In this document: piece after piece, positions 20,642 to 33,600 of the stretch
How positions within the stretch are numbered: the stretch's first letter is position 1
Layout of the letters: every line of letters begins with the position of its first letter
Source of the DNA: Desmodesmus armatus
Lineage: Eukaryota; Chlorophyta; Chlorophyceae; Sphaeropleales; Scenedesmaceae
DNA length: 64,000 nt
Direction of reading: 5' to 3'
Assembly (NCBI GenBank): GCA_007449985.2
Contig: VIIQ02000353.1
Location: forward strand, 1-64,000
The notes under the pieces: model-generated
Told to the model about the DNA's origin: nothing
Database searches by the model: none
The model's input: the letters and a program-made list of their open reading frames with translations, nothing else
Translations under genes and position numbers: made by a program

Positions 20642-22666
20642 ATGGCTTCCTTTGGCTGTTACAGCGCAGCTCTCCACATTGCAGCTGCAGAGGGGGATCA
20701 CACAACAGCAGAACAGCAGCTGCTTGCAGGCTGTGCTGTTGATGCTGCAGATCGGCACGGCCACACAGCCCTCCACAAGGCCGCACAGCATGGTCACGCC
20801 AACACAGTGCAGCTGTTGCTGAAAGCCGGTGCCTCAGTCAATGCTACTGTTGGAGCGGGCTGGACAGCATTGCACGTGGCTTCAAGGGCAGGCCACACGA
20901 CAGTAGTGCAGCTCCTGCTGGATGCACATGCAGCAGTAGATGCAGCGGCTCAAAATGGATACACACCTTTGCACATTGCGGCCAAACACGGTCACAGCGC
21001 AGCCGTACAGCTTTTGCTGAATGCGCAAGCAGCGGTAGATGCTATCACTGCAGACGACTGGACCGCTCTGAGAATTGCAGCGCGTTACAGCCATACCCCA
21101 GTAGCGCAGCTCCTGCTCGCTGCACATGCCGCAGTCAATGCTGCTGCTGCAACTGGCTCAGCCAGTGGACAGCTTTGCACTCGGCCTCTAACAAGGGTCA
21201 CACAGTCTGCGTGCAGCTTTTGTTGGGCGCACAGGCAGCAGTAGATACCACAGATGCAGCGGGCTGGACAGCATTGCACAGGGCAGCCAGCAAGGGTCAC
21301 ACAGCCTGCGTGCAGCTCCTGTTGGATGCACATGCTGCAGTTGACGCTGCAGAAGCATCGGGCTGGACAGCACTGCATCTGGCCTCCGAAGGCGGTCACA
21401 CAGCCTGTGTGCAGCTATTGTTGCGCGCGCAGCCAGCAGTGGATGCTGCAACCAAAAGTCGCGCAACAGCATTGCCAATGCTGTGCGGCACAAGGCTGCG
21501 CAGTCAGGCCATGTCTCTGTAGTGTAGCTGTTGCTGAGTGCTGGGGCAGCAGTAGATGCTGCTGATGTAGACGGCCACACAGCCCTGCACATTGCAGGAA
21601 GGAATGGGGACAGCGCATTGGTGCAGCTGCTGCTCAGTGCCAATGCAGACGTGGATGCTGCTGTCGCTTCAGGCAGCTGGACAGCACTGCAGAAGGCAGC
21701 CAAGAAGGGCCACACTGCAGTAGTTCAGCTCCTGTTGGGAGCTGGGGCAGCAGTTGATGCTGCTGATGCAGCTGGCTGGACAGCTCTGCTGTTTGCGGCA
21801 CATTACGGCCATGTCCCAGTGGTACAACTCCTACTGGGTGCACAAGCAGCAGTGGACGCTGCTGAAGGCAAGGGTTGGACAGCCCTGCACAAAGCAGCCA
21901 ACAAGGGGCACACCTCAATAGTGCAGCTCCTACTGGGCGCACGGGCAGCAGTATATGCTGTTGATCTCAAGGGCTGGAGAGCCCTGCACAGGGCAGCCAG
22001 CAACGGCCACATCGCAGTGGTGCAGCTCCTGTTGGGTGCGCAGGAAGCAGTGGCGGTAGAGGCTCTGGCAGGTGCAGCTGTGGCAGCTGCTGCAGCAGGC
22101 CATGCACAGCTGGCTGTCTTGGTGCTGAAGGCTCTCATGGCACGAGACAGCATTGCAGCAGCAGCACTGCTGACAGACCCGTCACAACCAGCAGCAGCAC
22201 TGGCAGCAGCAGCGTTTGCGGATCCTTCAGTGGCTGCTGATGTGCTGGGGCTGTGGCAGGCTGCAGAGGAGGAAGCAGGGCACGGTGGCCTGAAGTGCTG
22301 GAGCTGATAGTGGGTGTTGCATCAACACACCAGCAGGTGCAGGCGGCTGCAGCAGACATTGCCACTGCTGCAGTCACTGCTGCAGTGCAAGCTGCGAGAC
22401 CAGTGCTGGGCGAGGGTGAGGCAGCGGGCGAGGCAGCTGTAGCGGCTGCAGCTACTGCCAGCGCCGTTGCTGCCATTGCGGGTGTGGCACCCCTTACTCA
22501 GGCTGCAGCGGAAGCGGCCGCGGCGGCAGCAGTGGCGACGGCAGCATCAGCAGCGCCACCTAGGCGGCAGAAGAGGGCAGCAGAGAGGGATGCGGAGGAT
22601 GTTTGCAACACAGCGCCAGAAGGGTTGCCCAACAAGCGCTCGAAAGTGTTGACATGTGACTTGTGA
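20642..22666 (+). CDS. Ankyrin-repeat protein with basic C-terminus; reading frame broken
   Basis: The start at 20642 (MASFGCYSAALHIAAAEGDH) is the first ATG before repeat 1. About 14 ankyrin repeats of the form GWTALHxAAxxGHxxVVQLLLxAxAAVDA follow without introns. One is degenerate (SRATALP). Conservation crosses three frame changes: near 21165 between repeats 4 and 5, near 21480 in the degenerate repeat, and near 22270 after the repeats. There is also an in-frame TAG at 21525-21527 exactly where every other repeat has the Gln of VVQLLL. After the repeats comes an Ala-rich helical region and a basic tail with two nuclear-localisation-like clusters (RRQKRAAER, NKRSK), stop 22664-22666. Ankyrin arrays mediate protein binding; the partner is unknown. 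It may be a pseudogene, or the breaks may be consensus errors, because the repeats themselves are well conserved. Confidence 0.8.
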
Positions 22667-24568
22667 TGGGTCTGGCTGAAGCAGCTCGTGTGCTGTGCTA
22701 GCTGGCCTGCATGGCTGGCCTTGGGTACGCCATTGTGGGTGTTTGCTAGCTATGGACCGGCAAAGCTTACCAGCAGTAGAGCCTGTACGGGGCACAGCTG
22801 TTGTGTATGGTGCACAAATTCAATCCTGGCACAGCGTGTGGCAGCTACATTATGGATAGGCCATGGGTGGCCTGCATGGTGCAGCAAATGGTGTTGAACC
22901 CGAGCATGCCTGTTTATCCGGGCTGGTGTGACGGTCATTGTGGGGCCTCATTGCTACTCCGTCACATGACCCTGGCCCCGCATGGCTATATCACATTACC
23001 TTGTTGAACATAGTTCCCTTTGAAATAGTGTTACTACCACGCGTCACGCCTTGCTGCAAGGTCACCACCGGGTGTGATCAGAACTTGTTGGCGTGGCTGC
23101 GCTGAGCCACACCTCACTTGTACATCGTCGCGTTGCATGTGTGGCCTCAGCAGCCCGGTGTTTGAATGTTCAGCCTAAACTCAGCGCTGAGCGGTGTGCA
23201 TGCGCATGCAGACGTTTCACCAGCAGACCTGCCTGAGCTGAGACGGCAGGTTTCATTGTGTGTGGTGATGTATGGCCCCATGTAGTGACCATTCAGTGAA
23301 TTGTAGTACTCACTAGTGAGCTTGTGCCACAGTGCTGGCTTGGAGCGGCCACCGTTACGTGCATCAGCACACGCAGAAATGGTTGATTCAACCATTGTTG
23401 GCAACAAAATGGACCTTTCTGCACAGTGCTTAAGCAGCAGCCTGTTGTTACACCACTTTGTCCTGCGATATCCAGGCATGTGTAAGACCAATCCCAGTAC
23501 TCAGGCATCATGTTGAGTCCAGTGCACGCCTGGCTCGCACTGGGCGCCTTCAACATGGCGACACTGCAAAGTATGCTGAGCGCTTTCTGTTGTCACAAAA
23601 GGCTCAGTCAGCCTGTTGTCCCAGACATACCCAAACTTTGGCATTTTGCCGCCAAAGCTGCACCTGCATATGTCCGCATGGCAGCTTGAAAACCATAGCC
23701 GACGCAAGGCTTGGCACAAGTACAAAATACCACACCTTGCCTCCCTTGTAGAGCACATTGCAACGGCACCAAGGTCATCAGTCGCAAGCAAGAAAGTTGA
23801 CACAATAGAAAGATGAAACGGTAGGGAAGAAAAAGACATACGTGCTGCATACGGTACAATGTACGGTACAATGGCCGGCCACTTCAGCAGCAGCTGAGCA
23901 AGTTGATTTCTTAATGAGGAGTCCAACAGGTCCTCGGGCTAAGCTGAGGCACACTCAGTGAGTTGCGGCAACTCAGCAAACCTGTTCAAGCATGCCCAAC
24001 ACCTCAACTTTGTCAAAGTGAAAAATGCACAGTGCTGCTTAGCAGCTACAGCACACCAGCCTGATCAGGCTGCTTCTGTTGTGCCTTGCAGCCACGCATT
24101 GGTCCATCTAAGTTAGATCATCGGATGATTGACATCATCCGTAAAACAAACACCACAGTGAAAGGGGGGGGGGAGCATCTCCATGCTACACAACTACACA
24201 AGTCCCGGTTCTGTTCAGTGGGACATCCAAGAACGTAGTTGATCACATGAACACAGCGGCTCACGGGGTTTCTGTGCACATGCACATGGGCCAAGGCCTG
24301 CACAAGTGCACATCGCAACAGCTTGCCACCAGTATGCATCTTGGTCACTGACCAAACGTGAAGGTTGGCAGTTGCAGTATTCCACTAGGTCGTGTGGCAC
24401 ACACCACAAAAACAAACATCATAGCAAAGCTGGCAGACGTGCAACACACAGTTCTTTCAAAGAACGCATGCCGCCCATCACCAGTACAATGCGTGGGACA
24501 ACATTTCAAATGGGGTTTAGGGATCAGGGACCTCATACCAAGTTGGTGTGCCAGGGTCGGCAGCCACC
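22667..24568. other. Intergenic region
   Basis: The convergent gap between the ankyrin gene (plus) and the CAP-lectin gene (minus). Several short open frames occur, none with a recognisable motif or consistent splice signals. A G run lies at 24165-24174. Nothing else was seen. Confidence 0.4.
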
Positions 24569-27500
24569 CTAGCGGCCGACGGTGTTGATCGCCCAACCAG
24601 CGCGGTTCTGGCCATTGTAGATCACCATGTTGCCGTCGTTCTGCACAACCAGCCTGTGGGGGGTGGCGGTGGAGGGACTGTTGATAGTGGTCCAGTACAC
24701 TCCGGTCGTCTGACGTGAGTCAAACACTGCGCGTGCAGCAAAAAAAGGTGCACTGAGTCAGCAAAACGCTCGCACTACCGGGGCAGAGCGGTTGCATAAC
24801 ATGTGACGTGCTTTGTGAACTGGGTGCAAGGCTGTCAGCCGTCATGAAAGCCACCCTCAGACGGAACATCGGTGTAGACACAACATGTTGTTGGCACAGT
24901 GCCATGGGGAGCGGGACTCTTGACGTGCAAGGTGCATGCTTCGTGCGGCTTTTATGCACTCTGTTGGCTCGAGCCTATGGCCACTGGCTGGAGACCGTCC
25001 AATGCGCATGCTGAGTAGGCGGTGCTTACGTGAGAGCCGGCCGTTGGAACCCATCCAAACACCAAATGGCCTTGAGGTTGCCATGTTTTGTGTGTTGCTG
25101 GCCCTGCAGAAGACATGTGCAGCAACAGTTCGAAGCAGAACCTGCAAACGCAGCTGCCTGCAAGACAATCACACTTGTGTATGTCCCTATGCCTCGCTTT
25201 TGAAGCCACGTCGAACACTCAATGTTGAGTTGAGCTGATATTGCACTACATCGGAGATTCCTCCACATATATAAAGGTCGTGTCAGCAGAGTACGCTGCC
25301 GTTTGCCACCAGTCACCGTGACAATACAGTACAGTCAGGGCGTCACTGGCAGTTGGTGCTGGCACGTGGTGTGCTGTGTTTAGGGTTTGAACCAACGGCC
25401 GGTGCTGCAGACTGCTTTATATCATGGCGTACACTCTATGCCTCAAGCATACCCACCAGATTGGCGCCCAGTTCCGGACTACATTGTACAACACCAGGTT
25501 GGCATTTGGCTGCATGCAGAGCCTGTACACGCCATTCAAGGAACTGATGCAGCCGCCCCGACCAGTGGTGACAGTACCAGACCTGCAAACACGCGACAAC
25601 ATGCCTTGGTGTGCAGTTTGAACAGTCTTCCAGTGAGGGCCCTCACAGGCTGCAGCAAAACACAGTAAGCAAACGTTCCTCTAAGGCTCATGTTGCCTAT
25701 GCGTACAATATGAATGCATGCCATTGATTATCACTGGCTTAGGTATCCATGTATGCATGTACATGGACCATGTACGAAGTGCCATGTACAGCATGCCAGA
25801 AGTGAGGGGCAGAACGATGCCATGCTGTATTCAAGCCCCAAGGGTGATGCTCAGCATCACATGCTGTTCTTGGCATTTGGAACCACCACTGGCACTGCCC
25901 AAGCCCTCAAAGCACTCACGAAATGAAGAAGTTTTGCTGCAGCGTGTCTGATGTAGTAGGTGGAGGTGGAGGTGGAGGTGAAGGTGGAGGTGAAGGTGGA
26001 GGGGGTGTTGTCCCCGGGGGCCGCACATTGGTGGCATATGCATCGTTGAAGTTGCCCGGGGAGCATACCTACATCACAATTGTGCCACAGGCATAGAACC
26101 AGGTTCAGCATGGTTAGCAGCTTGTTTGACCAACCAATCAACCAGCTTCAAACTGGTCACAAGTTATCGCGTGCTGCTTGTTGTTTCATGTCACCCGTTG
26201 TAGACTCCCGACACATAATCGCCCAAGCAGAGTTGACTTCAAGTAAGTTGCTGGTAACACATGAGCTCTGTTGGCCAGCGCGAGGCTTCCCAAATGCCTC
26301 ACTCCTAGACGCCTTGGCCGCAGCCTAGCACAATGGCAGGGTCCATGCCTTCATGCCGCCTCCCCAGTCCTGACGGCCAAAGAATGCCGGGAACAGCCCT
26401 GATGACAATCCCTATGTCCCTGCATGTAGGACTATCAGACCTCATGCGCCTCTTGAGGAGGAACATGCTCACCTACACACGACATAGGTGCCACCTCCCA
26501 TCATGTTATGGCAAACTGTGGCGGCACAGCCCAACCGGGCGCTACTTCTCCAAACCACCTGATGCAAGACGGTCGCAGAACGGCAGCAGTTTGCACATCA
26601 ACTCAGTCACCTGTTGACGTTGTAAGCATTGGCTGGTGACACGCAGGCGGGCGCATTTTGAGGTTGGGATATGCCCTATGGGGGGTTTTTGCCATCTCGC
26701 ACAACTCTTGTGAACACAAATGTTCTCATGCATGAGAGACCTGTTGGACTCCGCATTTTCTCTTGAGGGTGGCTGGGGCATAGAGTGCATGAGGCATGCT
26801 GGTGACACTTTTAAAACTAGCCCAGATAGGCTAGTCAGCAAGTCGCCCGAAGAAAGGGCGTTTCGTTCTGCTCCCACAGTCAGACCTGATGTTACCGTCA
26901 CTAAGTGAACACATACGCATGCCTTCTTACTCCAACATCAATCTTCTAGCCTGCTTCCATGTTTGCATGGCATCCATGCACATGTATGCCTGTTCCCAAG
27001 ACATCCAAGAAGTGCCACTGCAGTGCGTCGTGGACGTACCTGAGTGAAGTGACCCCACTTGGAGAAGTCAGCCATGTTGGGGTTTGCATAGTTGGTGTAG
27101 AACCTCACTTCGTCGTACCTGCAGCACGGCAACAGCAACAACACCACATGCAGCAGCAGGTGCAGCGTCACACAAGATCGAGCTGCACTTGCAGTGCCAG
27201 AAGCATTGCCACGCACTGTGCAACAGCAGTGAATGGAGGAGAGCAATAACAGCAGCAGCAGCAGCCAGCCTAAGTGTACAGACCAGTTGCCTGCAGTGAA
27301 CACAGAAGCAATTGTCCTGTCTGAGAAACCAGCATTGCTGTTCTACAGGGACGGTTCAACTCGAACCCTGCGGCGTCAAAGGGCACCTACCATGCAGGGG
27401 TGGCTGCAGCAGCCGCAGTATTGACAACACGGTTGGATGTAAAGTACAGGTTCTCTCCAAAACTGGAGTTGGGGTCGTGTTCCCAACGGCACTGGTTGGC

Positions 27501-27776
27501 CCAGCCCTGTGCGTTTGCAGCGAGGGTGTTGTCCCATGTCAGAGGATTTGCCTGGTGCCGGGCCCTGTAGGTGTTGTGCTGAGCAAGCATGCCAGTCACG
27601 CTCTGAGCAGTCACCTGGCCAGCTGCTGCCACTCCTGCTGGATCGGCAGCAATGGCAGCAGCAGCAGCAGCATCAGCCCGCCTGATGGCCCATGGCCCGG
27701 GCTACAAGAGCCTGGGCGTACTGCCTGCGAGTGAAGTTGCGTGGAGTGCCAACGATGCCCTCAACAGCAGGGGTGT

Positions 27777-27809
<33 letters not shown>

Positions 27810-28400
27810 TTTCTCCGTCTGCTGAGAGCGGGAAAACAGCAGCTTTGGATGTCACGTCAAGGGAGGCAGCCTCTACGGCATCCTGCACAAGAGGGGCGAT
27901 GGTTGCCAGGATGGCCGGGTCGGTGGTGCCCGAAGTTGGGAGGATATCAGTAGCGCTGGGAGGCCCGAAGATGCTTGCCGTGGTCGCAGGCTCGTCAGCA
28001 ACAGCAGCAACATCAGCGACAACTGCAGGGCAGCAGCAAGACAGCAAGGTGTTCACTGTGTCTGTGTGGAGAATATTCCGTGGCCAGGAACTCGAAGCAA
28101 CGGTAAGTTCTGCATGCAGTGATGTATCTTGCAGCTTTGAAAACAACCAGCGGCTTGCAAGAGTGAGCACTGCTCGTCCGTTCCGGTTGGAGGATCAGCA
28201 AGCAGCTGCTTGCCCGGGCCCGGCAGTGACCGGCAGGAACTGCATGCGATGAAAGGCATGCAAGCTCCTGCATTTGAGCAATCAGCTTCAAGTTGTTCTG
28301 CTGTGCAAGCCCGCTCACCTGTCTCTGCCAGGACGTGCGGGAACTGCTGGACACACAGCAGCACCGCGATAGCACACGCCACTAAGGCGTATCTTTTCAT
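24569..28400 (-). CDS. Secreted CAP (PR-1/SCP) domain - SPPP hinge - bulb-type lectin fusion protein
   Basis: Eight minus-strand exons fit: 28400-28319, 28022-27391, 27118-27040, 26558-26473, 26068-25920, 25582-25457, 25103-25030 and 24726-24569, about 460 residues. Exon 1 is a signal peptide (MKRYALVACAIAVLLCVQQF). Exon 2 has an Ala/Thr-rich spacer and the CAP start (LAQHNTYRARHQANPLTWDN, SFGENLYF). Exons 3-5 carry the CAP signatures GHFTQVVWRSS and YVVCRYAPPGNF. Exon 5 continues into a TTPPPPSPPPSPPPPPPP hinge of the hydroxyproline-rich wall-protein type. Exons 6-8 form a B-lectin domain with YRLCMQPNANLVLY, IWASNTQN, VWMGSNGRLS and the canonical mannose-site motif QNDGNMVIY, ending WAINTVGR, TAG. 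All joins keep phase apart from a one-base insertion near 27686 and a one-base gap near 26058. It probably acts outside the cell, in wall or matrix or in defence. The fusion is inferred from uninterrupted donor/acceptor phase between exons 5 and 6 (TTC ATT TC|G TCT). Confidence 0.88.
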
Positions 28401-30668
28401 TGTTCCGATCAGGCTTCAATGTGGAAGAGCTTCACTGGCTGGAACTCTGTTGACGGGCTGTTGCGGGGTTGCTGTGGTTGTGAGTGTAAACAGTAGAGTA
28501 GCTCAACTTTGGGTGTGCAAGACCAGAACCGAAGATTTATGGGCTGTTCATGTGCAAGATTTATGGGCTGTTCAAGTTGGAAGGTTGACCTGAAGCTGAC
28601 TCGCAGGTCGGTATCTCGGAGATACGTGTACCATGCTACAGCATAGCATCGCAGCAGCCCGAATATTTCTCAACACACTCATCAGCTCTGTATACAAAGA
28701 TGTGCCTGCTCAGCTGCAGTGGCTCTGTGAATTTGTCCTTGGGATCCCTCAGCAGTTGGATCAGTCGATTGTTGTAGTAAGATCGCAGAGGCTGAAGCTG
28801 CCGTGTCTGTCAACGGAAACAAGTGAATAGTGATGCATATGCATGTGCAGCTGAAGCTAAACGAGCTTCGGGCCCCCCCACCCTTGGCTCACTGTGACAT
28901 GAAGGCGACTGGCCAGTTGCTGGCAGTTGGATCAGTCGACTGATCGTAAGGCCTGCATCACTGACATGCTAGAAATGTGTCTGGAATAGTTTTCACCATG
29001 TCATGCAAGATAGCATTTTGCATCCATACGCCTGCACAGGCTGCATCGTGACTGGCTGTGGATCCACTGTTTGCATTGTTGGTGGGTGCCCGTGCATTTT
29101 GCCCCTTGCACAGGGCCACAGCAACGTTTCAGCCCCTGTAGCAACCTGCCGCTGGCCGCAGGCTGCCGCTCAATATGGCTCATGTTGCCTCACCCTGAAA
29201 ACCACTTCAATCCCTGTGAAGGTCTTCAGCATGAAACGCATGCATGCACAGGCAACGGGTGTTTCAGCACGTGTGTGCTGTGCTGTGTTCTGCTGGCAGC
29301 ACACCCACAACAAACTTTCTTAGTTGGTTGCCATGACCCTGGTTTGTGCATGGCCCGCATTCAGCTGCCAACACCAGCTGTACTCTATGCTGCTTGAGCC
29401 AAAGCCATGTCGATCAGCCTGCACAGCTCAGCAATCTTGTGGTTACTGGGACCCAGGTGCAGACGGCTGCAAATGGTTCCTATCAACCAGGGTGCGGGAC
29501 AGCAAAACAACACCGTGCATGGTGTCGAACAATGTGTCCAGCACTGGCAACAGGGTCTGCAGATCCAACAGGCAGCGCTGCAAGCCCTTGGTCCTTACCA
29601 GCAAGGAACCGCCCACAACACCATCATGATAGGAGACACATCAGCATATAGGCAAGTGCGCCCTGCGCGGGCCGTAAATGTGATCAGCTGCAACACACGC
29701 AAGGCTTACCAACCAACACAAATGCATCCACCCTACAAGCCAATGGTTGATGCATTGGCTGGATGCACTCCCTGTGTCTACACACATACACATACAACCG
29801 TGCTGCTGGTACAAGCTTTGGTACAACACGTGCGAGCAACTTCAACTGCTGAGGCCACAAGCAGGTCAGGCACGCGCCCCATTACACCCTCTGCCAGAGC
29901 TGCGTGTGTTGGCGATAGACAGTCAGCCACCCGCTCTGTGGTGTGAAACATACAAACAATGCCACGTGCATGTGTGCACGTTCAAAACAGAGCGCATGCA
30001 GCAGCGGAGCCCCGGGGCCCGGCTACGAAGCCTGCACAGGCAAACATGCTGTACAACAGCGAATGATGCACCACAGGCTGCACCCATGATGCAGTGGGAG
30101 GGCCAGGACCCACGTACTCATGTGTGCACGTCAAGCATACAAACATGAAGGCCCCGCCACAAAGCAGGTGCACAAGGGGGTGCTGTGGCCTGCATCGGAA
30201 GGTGAGCCGAGTGCCGCACCTGGGAGGCTGGCTCAGATGCATGCACCGTGCATAATGCTCGACAAACAAGCTGTGCACACGGGGACACACAAAGGCTGCG
30301 CCTGTCATGCATAATTCAGAGGGGCGGCCAGCATAGCATGTGCACTGGCATCCAATGCAGCCCATGCGCCCAAAGCCGTAAGCCCTCCCCAACAGCAGAG
30401 CTCCTGCGCAGCATTCTGCTTTACAACAACACACCGAGCTGCATGCATGCCTACCACAAGCCTATGTACAAGAACATGCATGCCAAGTCACCGAAACAGG
30501 GGGCACGTGCCGAGCCACCCACTAATATGCAAGCTAACACAACAGGTGTCAGCAACAGCAGCATCCTTGTCTCTGCGGCTGCACCCCAGCCAACAAGACA
30601 GCACCTGCCGGCAGCTGCCACAACACACACCACTGGCCCCCGTGCTTCTGCCCCTACCGCCGCTGCCG
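28401..30668. other. Intergenic region with no recognised gene
   Basis: Contains the promoter side of the CAP-lectin gene (near 28401-28600, including a repeated AAGATTTATGGGCTGTTCA at 28529 and 28555). A plus-strand open frame at 29324-29629 has a Cys pattern (ACTAQQSCGYWDPGADGCKW) faintly like a PAN/apple fold. It could be an exon, but no start, splice sites or neighbours support it. The rest appears non-coding. Confidence 0.4.
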
Positions 30669-33600
30669 CTACAGCACACTAGACACCCCAAACGTCCGCC
30701 TCTTGACCGAGTCAATCTCCACCCCCACACAGCAGGTATCCATCCCCACCCACAGCCGCGACCCTGACGGCGTGAACGACAACCCGCTGATATTCAAGTC
30801 TAGCCCTCGGCTCCCAGGGCTCCCATGCTGCATCCCCGGCGGCAACAGCACCGTCTGCCGCATGTGCCACGCCCGGCAGTCCACCAACACCACGCTCGTA
30901 TCATGCTCACTGATCGCCAGCATGTCCATCGGCGCAGCACTGAACTTTATGCAGCGCGCAGCGTTGGAGAGGGCCATGCGGGAGACGCAGGAGCCGCTGC
31001 GGGCGTCCCAGACAGCGACTGCGCCGTCCTGGTGGCAGCTGGCGAGCAGGGTGCCGTGCTGGTTCCATGCGCAGCACATGCCCACATCGCAGGCCTCTGT
31101 GAAGCTGGTCAACAGGGTGTAGCCTGCGGGGGGGTGGGGGTGGGGGTGGGGGTGGGGGGGGGGGGGGGGGCGGGGGGGGGGGGCATGTGAGTGGGTTTTG
31201 AGTGTGCTGAACTGTATGCAGCGCGCGGCATTGGTGACGGCCATGCTGGAGACGCAGGAGCCGCTGCGGGCGTCCCAGACGGCGACTGCACCATCTTGGT
31301 GGCAGCTGGCGAGCAGGGTGCCGTGCTGGTTCCATGCGCAGCACATGCCCACATCGCAGGCCTCTGTGAAAGTGGTCAACAGGGTGTAGCCTGCGGGGGA
31401 GGGAGTGGGAGGGGAGGGGGGGGCATGTGAGTGGGTTTGGAGTGTGCTGAAGTGTATGTAGCGCGCGGCATTGGCGAGGGCCATGCGGGAGATGCAGGAG
31501 CCGCTGCCGGCGTCCCAGACGGCGACTGCGCCATCTTGGTGGCAGCTGGCGAGCAGGGTGCCGTGCTGGTTCCATGCGCAGCACATGCCCACATCGCAGG
31601 CCTCTGTGAAGCTGGTCAGCAAGGTGTAGCCTGCGACACGAGGGGTGGGGTGGGAGGGCGGGGGGGGGGGGGTGTGAGTGGGTTTTGAGTGTGCTTAAAT
31701 TAATGCAGCGTGCGGCGTTGGAGAGGGCCATGCGGGAGACGCAGGATCCGCTGCGGGCATCCCAGACAGCGACTGCGCCGTCCTGGTGGCAGCTGGCGAG
31801 CAGGGTGCCGTGCTGGTTCCATGCGCAGCACATGCCCACATCGCAGGCCTCTGTGAAGCTGGTCAACAGGGTGTAGCCTGCGGCGGGGGGGGGGGGGGCA
31901 TGTGAGTGGCTTTTGAGTGTGCTGAACTGTATGCAGCGTGCGGCGTGAGAGAGGGCCATGCGGGAGACGCAGGAGCCGCTGCCGGCGTCCCAGACGGCGA
32001 CTGCGCCGTCCTGGTGGCAGCTGGCGAGCAGGGTGCCGTGCTGGTTCCATGCGCAGCACATGCCCACATCGCAGGCCTCTGTGAAGACGGTCAACAAGGT
32101 GTAGCCTGAGGCAGGGGGAGGGGGGGGGGGGGGAATGTGGCGTGGGGGGGGGGGGGTGAGTGGGCTTTGAGTGTGCTGAACTGTATGCAGCGCGCGGCAT
32201 TGGTGAGGGCAATGCGGGAGACGCAGGAGCCGCTGCGGGCATCCCAGACGGCGACTGCGCCGTCCTAATGGCAGCTGGGGAGAGGGTGCCGTGCTGGTTC
32301 CATGCGCAGCACATGCCCACATCGCAGGCCTCTGTGAAGCTGGTCAACAAGGTGTAGCCTGAGGCAGGGGGAGGGGAGGGGGTGGGGGGTGGGGTGGTTG
32401 AGTGGGACCAAAACATGCAATGCCCCTGCATCTGGCGACGCGTGACGTCTGGCACTGCATTGACAGGACCGATGAATGTGTGCATGTCTGACTGCATCTT
32501 TTGCGGGATTGCAAGAAGCGGCACATGCTTACGTCACAGGCCTCTGTGACATTCGTCGACAGGGTGTAGCATGGAGAGGGGAGGGCAACAAGGGCACACG
32601 GGGACCATACGGGCAATGCGACCAGGATCGCAAATGCAGCTGGTGTTATGTCAGCGCCCAAGGGTCTCGTGGTTGAAGTTACCAAAAAAATCACGCTGCA
32701 GCACAGCAGCCTCAGTGCTGCAGCCCCCGACTCCACGCTGACGCAAACGCCTACATACTGTTGCCATACATCCTACACCGCCCCCTGTCAGACCCACCCC
32801 GCCCCCGCGCACAAAAGGTTCAGCCCGCCCTTACCTGCAGGGGTGGCCTGGTAGAGGTAGGTGGTGTCAGTGTCCCCCACTGCCACCAGTGTTGTGCCGT
32901 CAGGACTGCACAACCCTCCTGCACACACGGCCGCAGCCCACCACTCCACGCTGACGCATACGCCTACATACTGTTGCCATACGTCCAACAACGCCCCCTG
33001 TCACACCCACCCCGTCCCTGCGCACACAAGCTGACACAACAGCTCACAGCCTGCCGGTCTCACCTGCAGGGATCGCCTGGTAAAGGTAGGTTGTGTCTGT
33101 GTCTCCCACTGCCACCAGTGTTGTGCCGTCAGGGCTGAGGGCGACGTAGTTTATGGGGCAGGGGCAGCGTAGCACCGTGACACTCGACATGCTGGGCAGC
33201 GCAAAGACTTTGACGGTGCTGTCGTTGCAGCAGATATACAGCCGTTCGTCGCCTGTAGCAAGGACGGCATGGCAGAAGGCGAGCACGGCATGCCAGTGGC
33301 CAAACAACAGCAGCAACTGGTGAACATAAGCAGATGCATCCTGACTGCCTGACGGATGTGGTGTGAGTGTTCAACTCAGGGCCCCTTATCGCTGCCAGCA
33401 ACGGCATATGTGTAGCATCTGCTGCCAGAAGCATGACACTCAGCATCTCACTCATCTTTGAAAAAGCAAGAGGCCCAACCACCATGTGCAGTGTCCTTGA
33501 ACTCTGGTGCTGGCATATTTGGGAGTGCGGTAAACCTCCAGCACTGCTGAGCAGCTATGTGCCCACTCTCCCCCACGGGCCTGTCCTGCAGTACTGACCG

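Noticed and set aside
31109..32357. Plus-strand frames repeating LYAAR, GDAGAAAGVPDG and LVAAGEQGAVLVPCAAHA
   Set aside because: These are the antisense of the WD40 exon copies; the minus-strand reading has the family motifs and splice signals.
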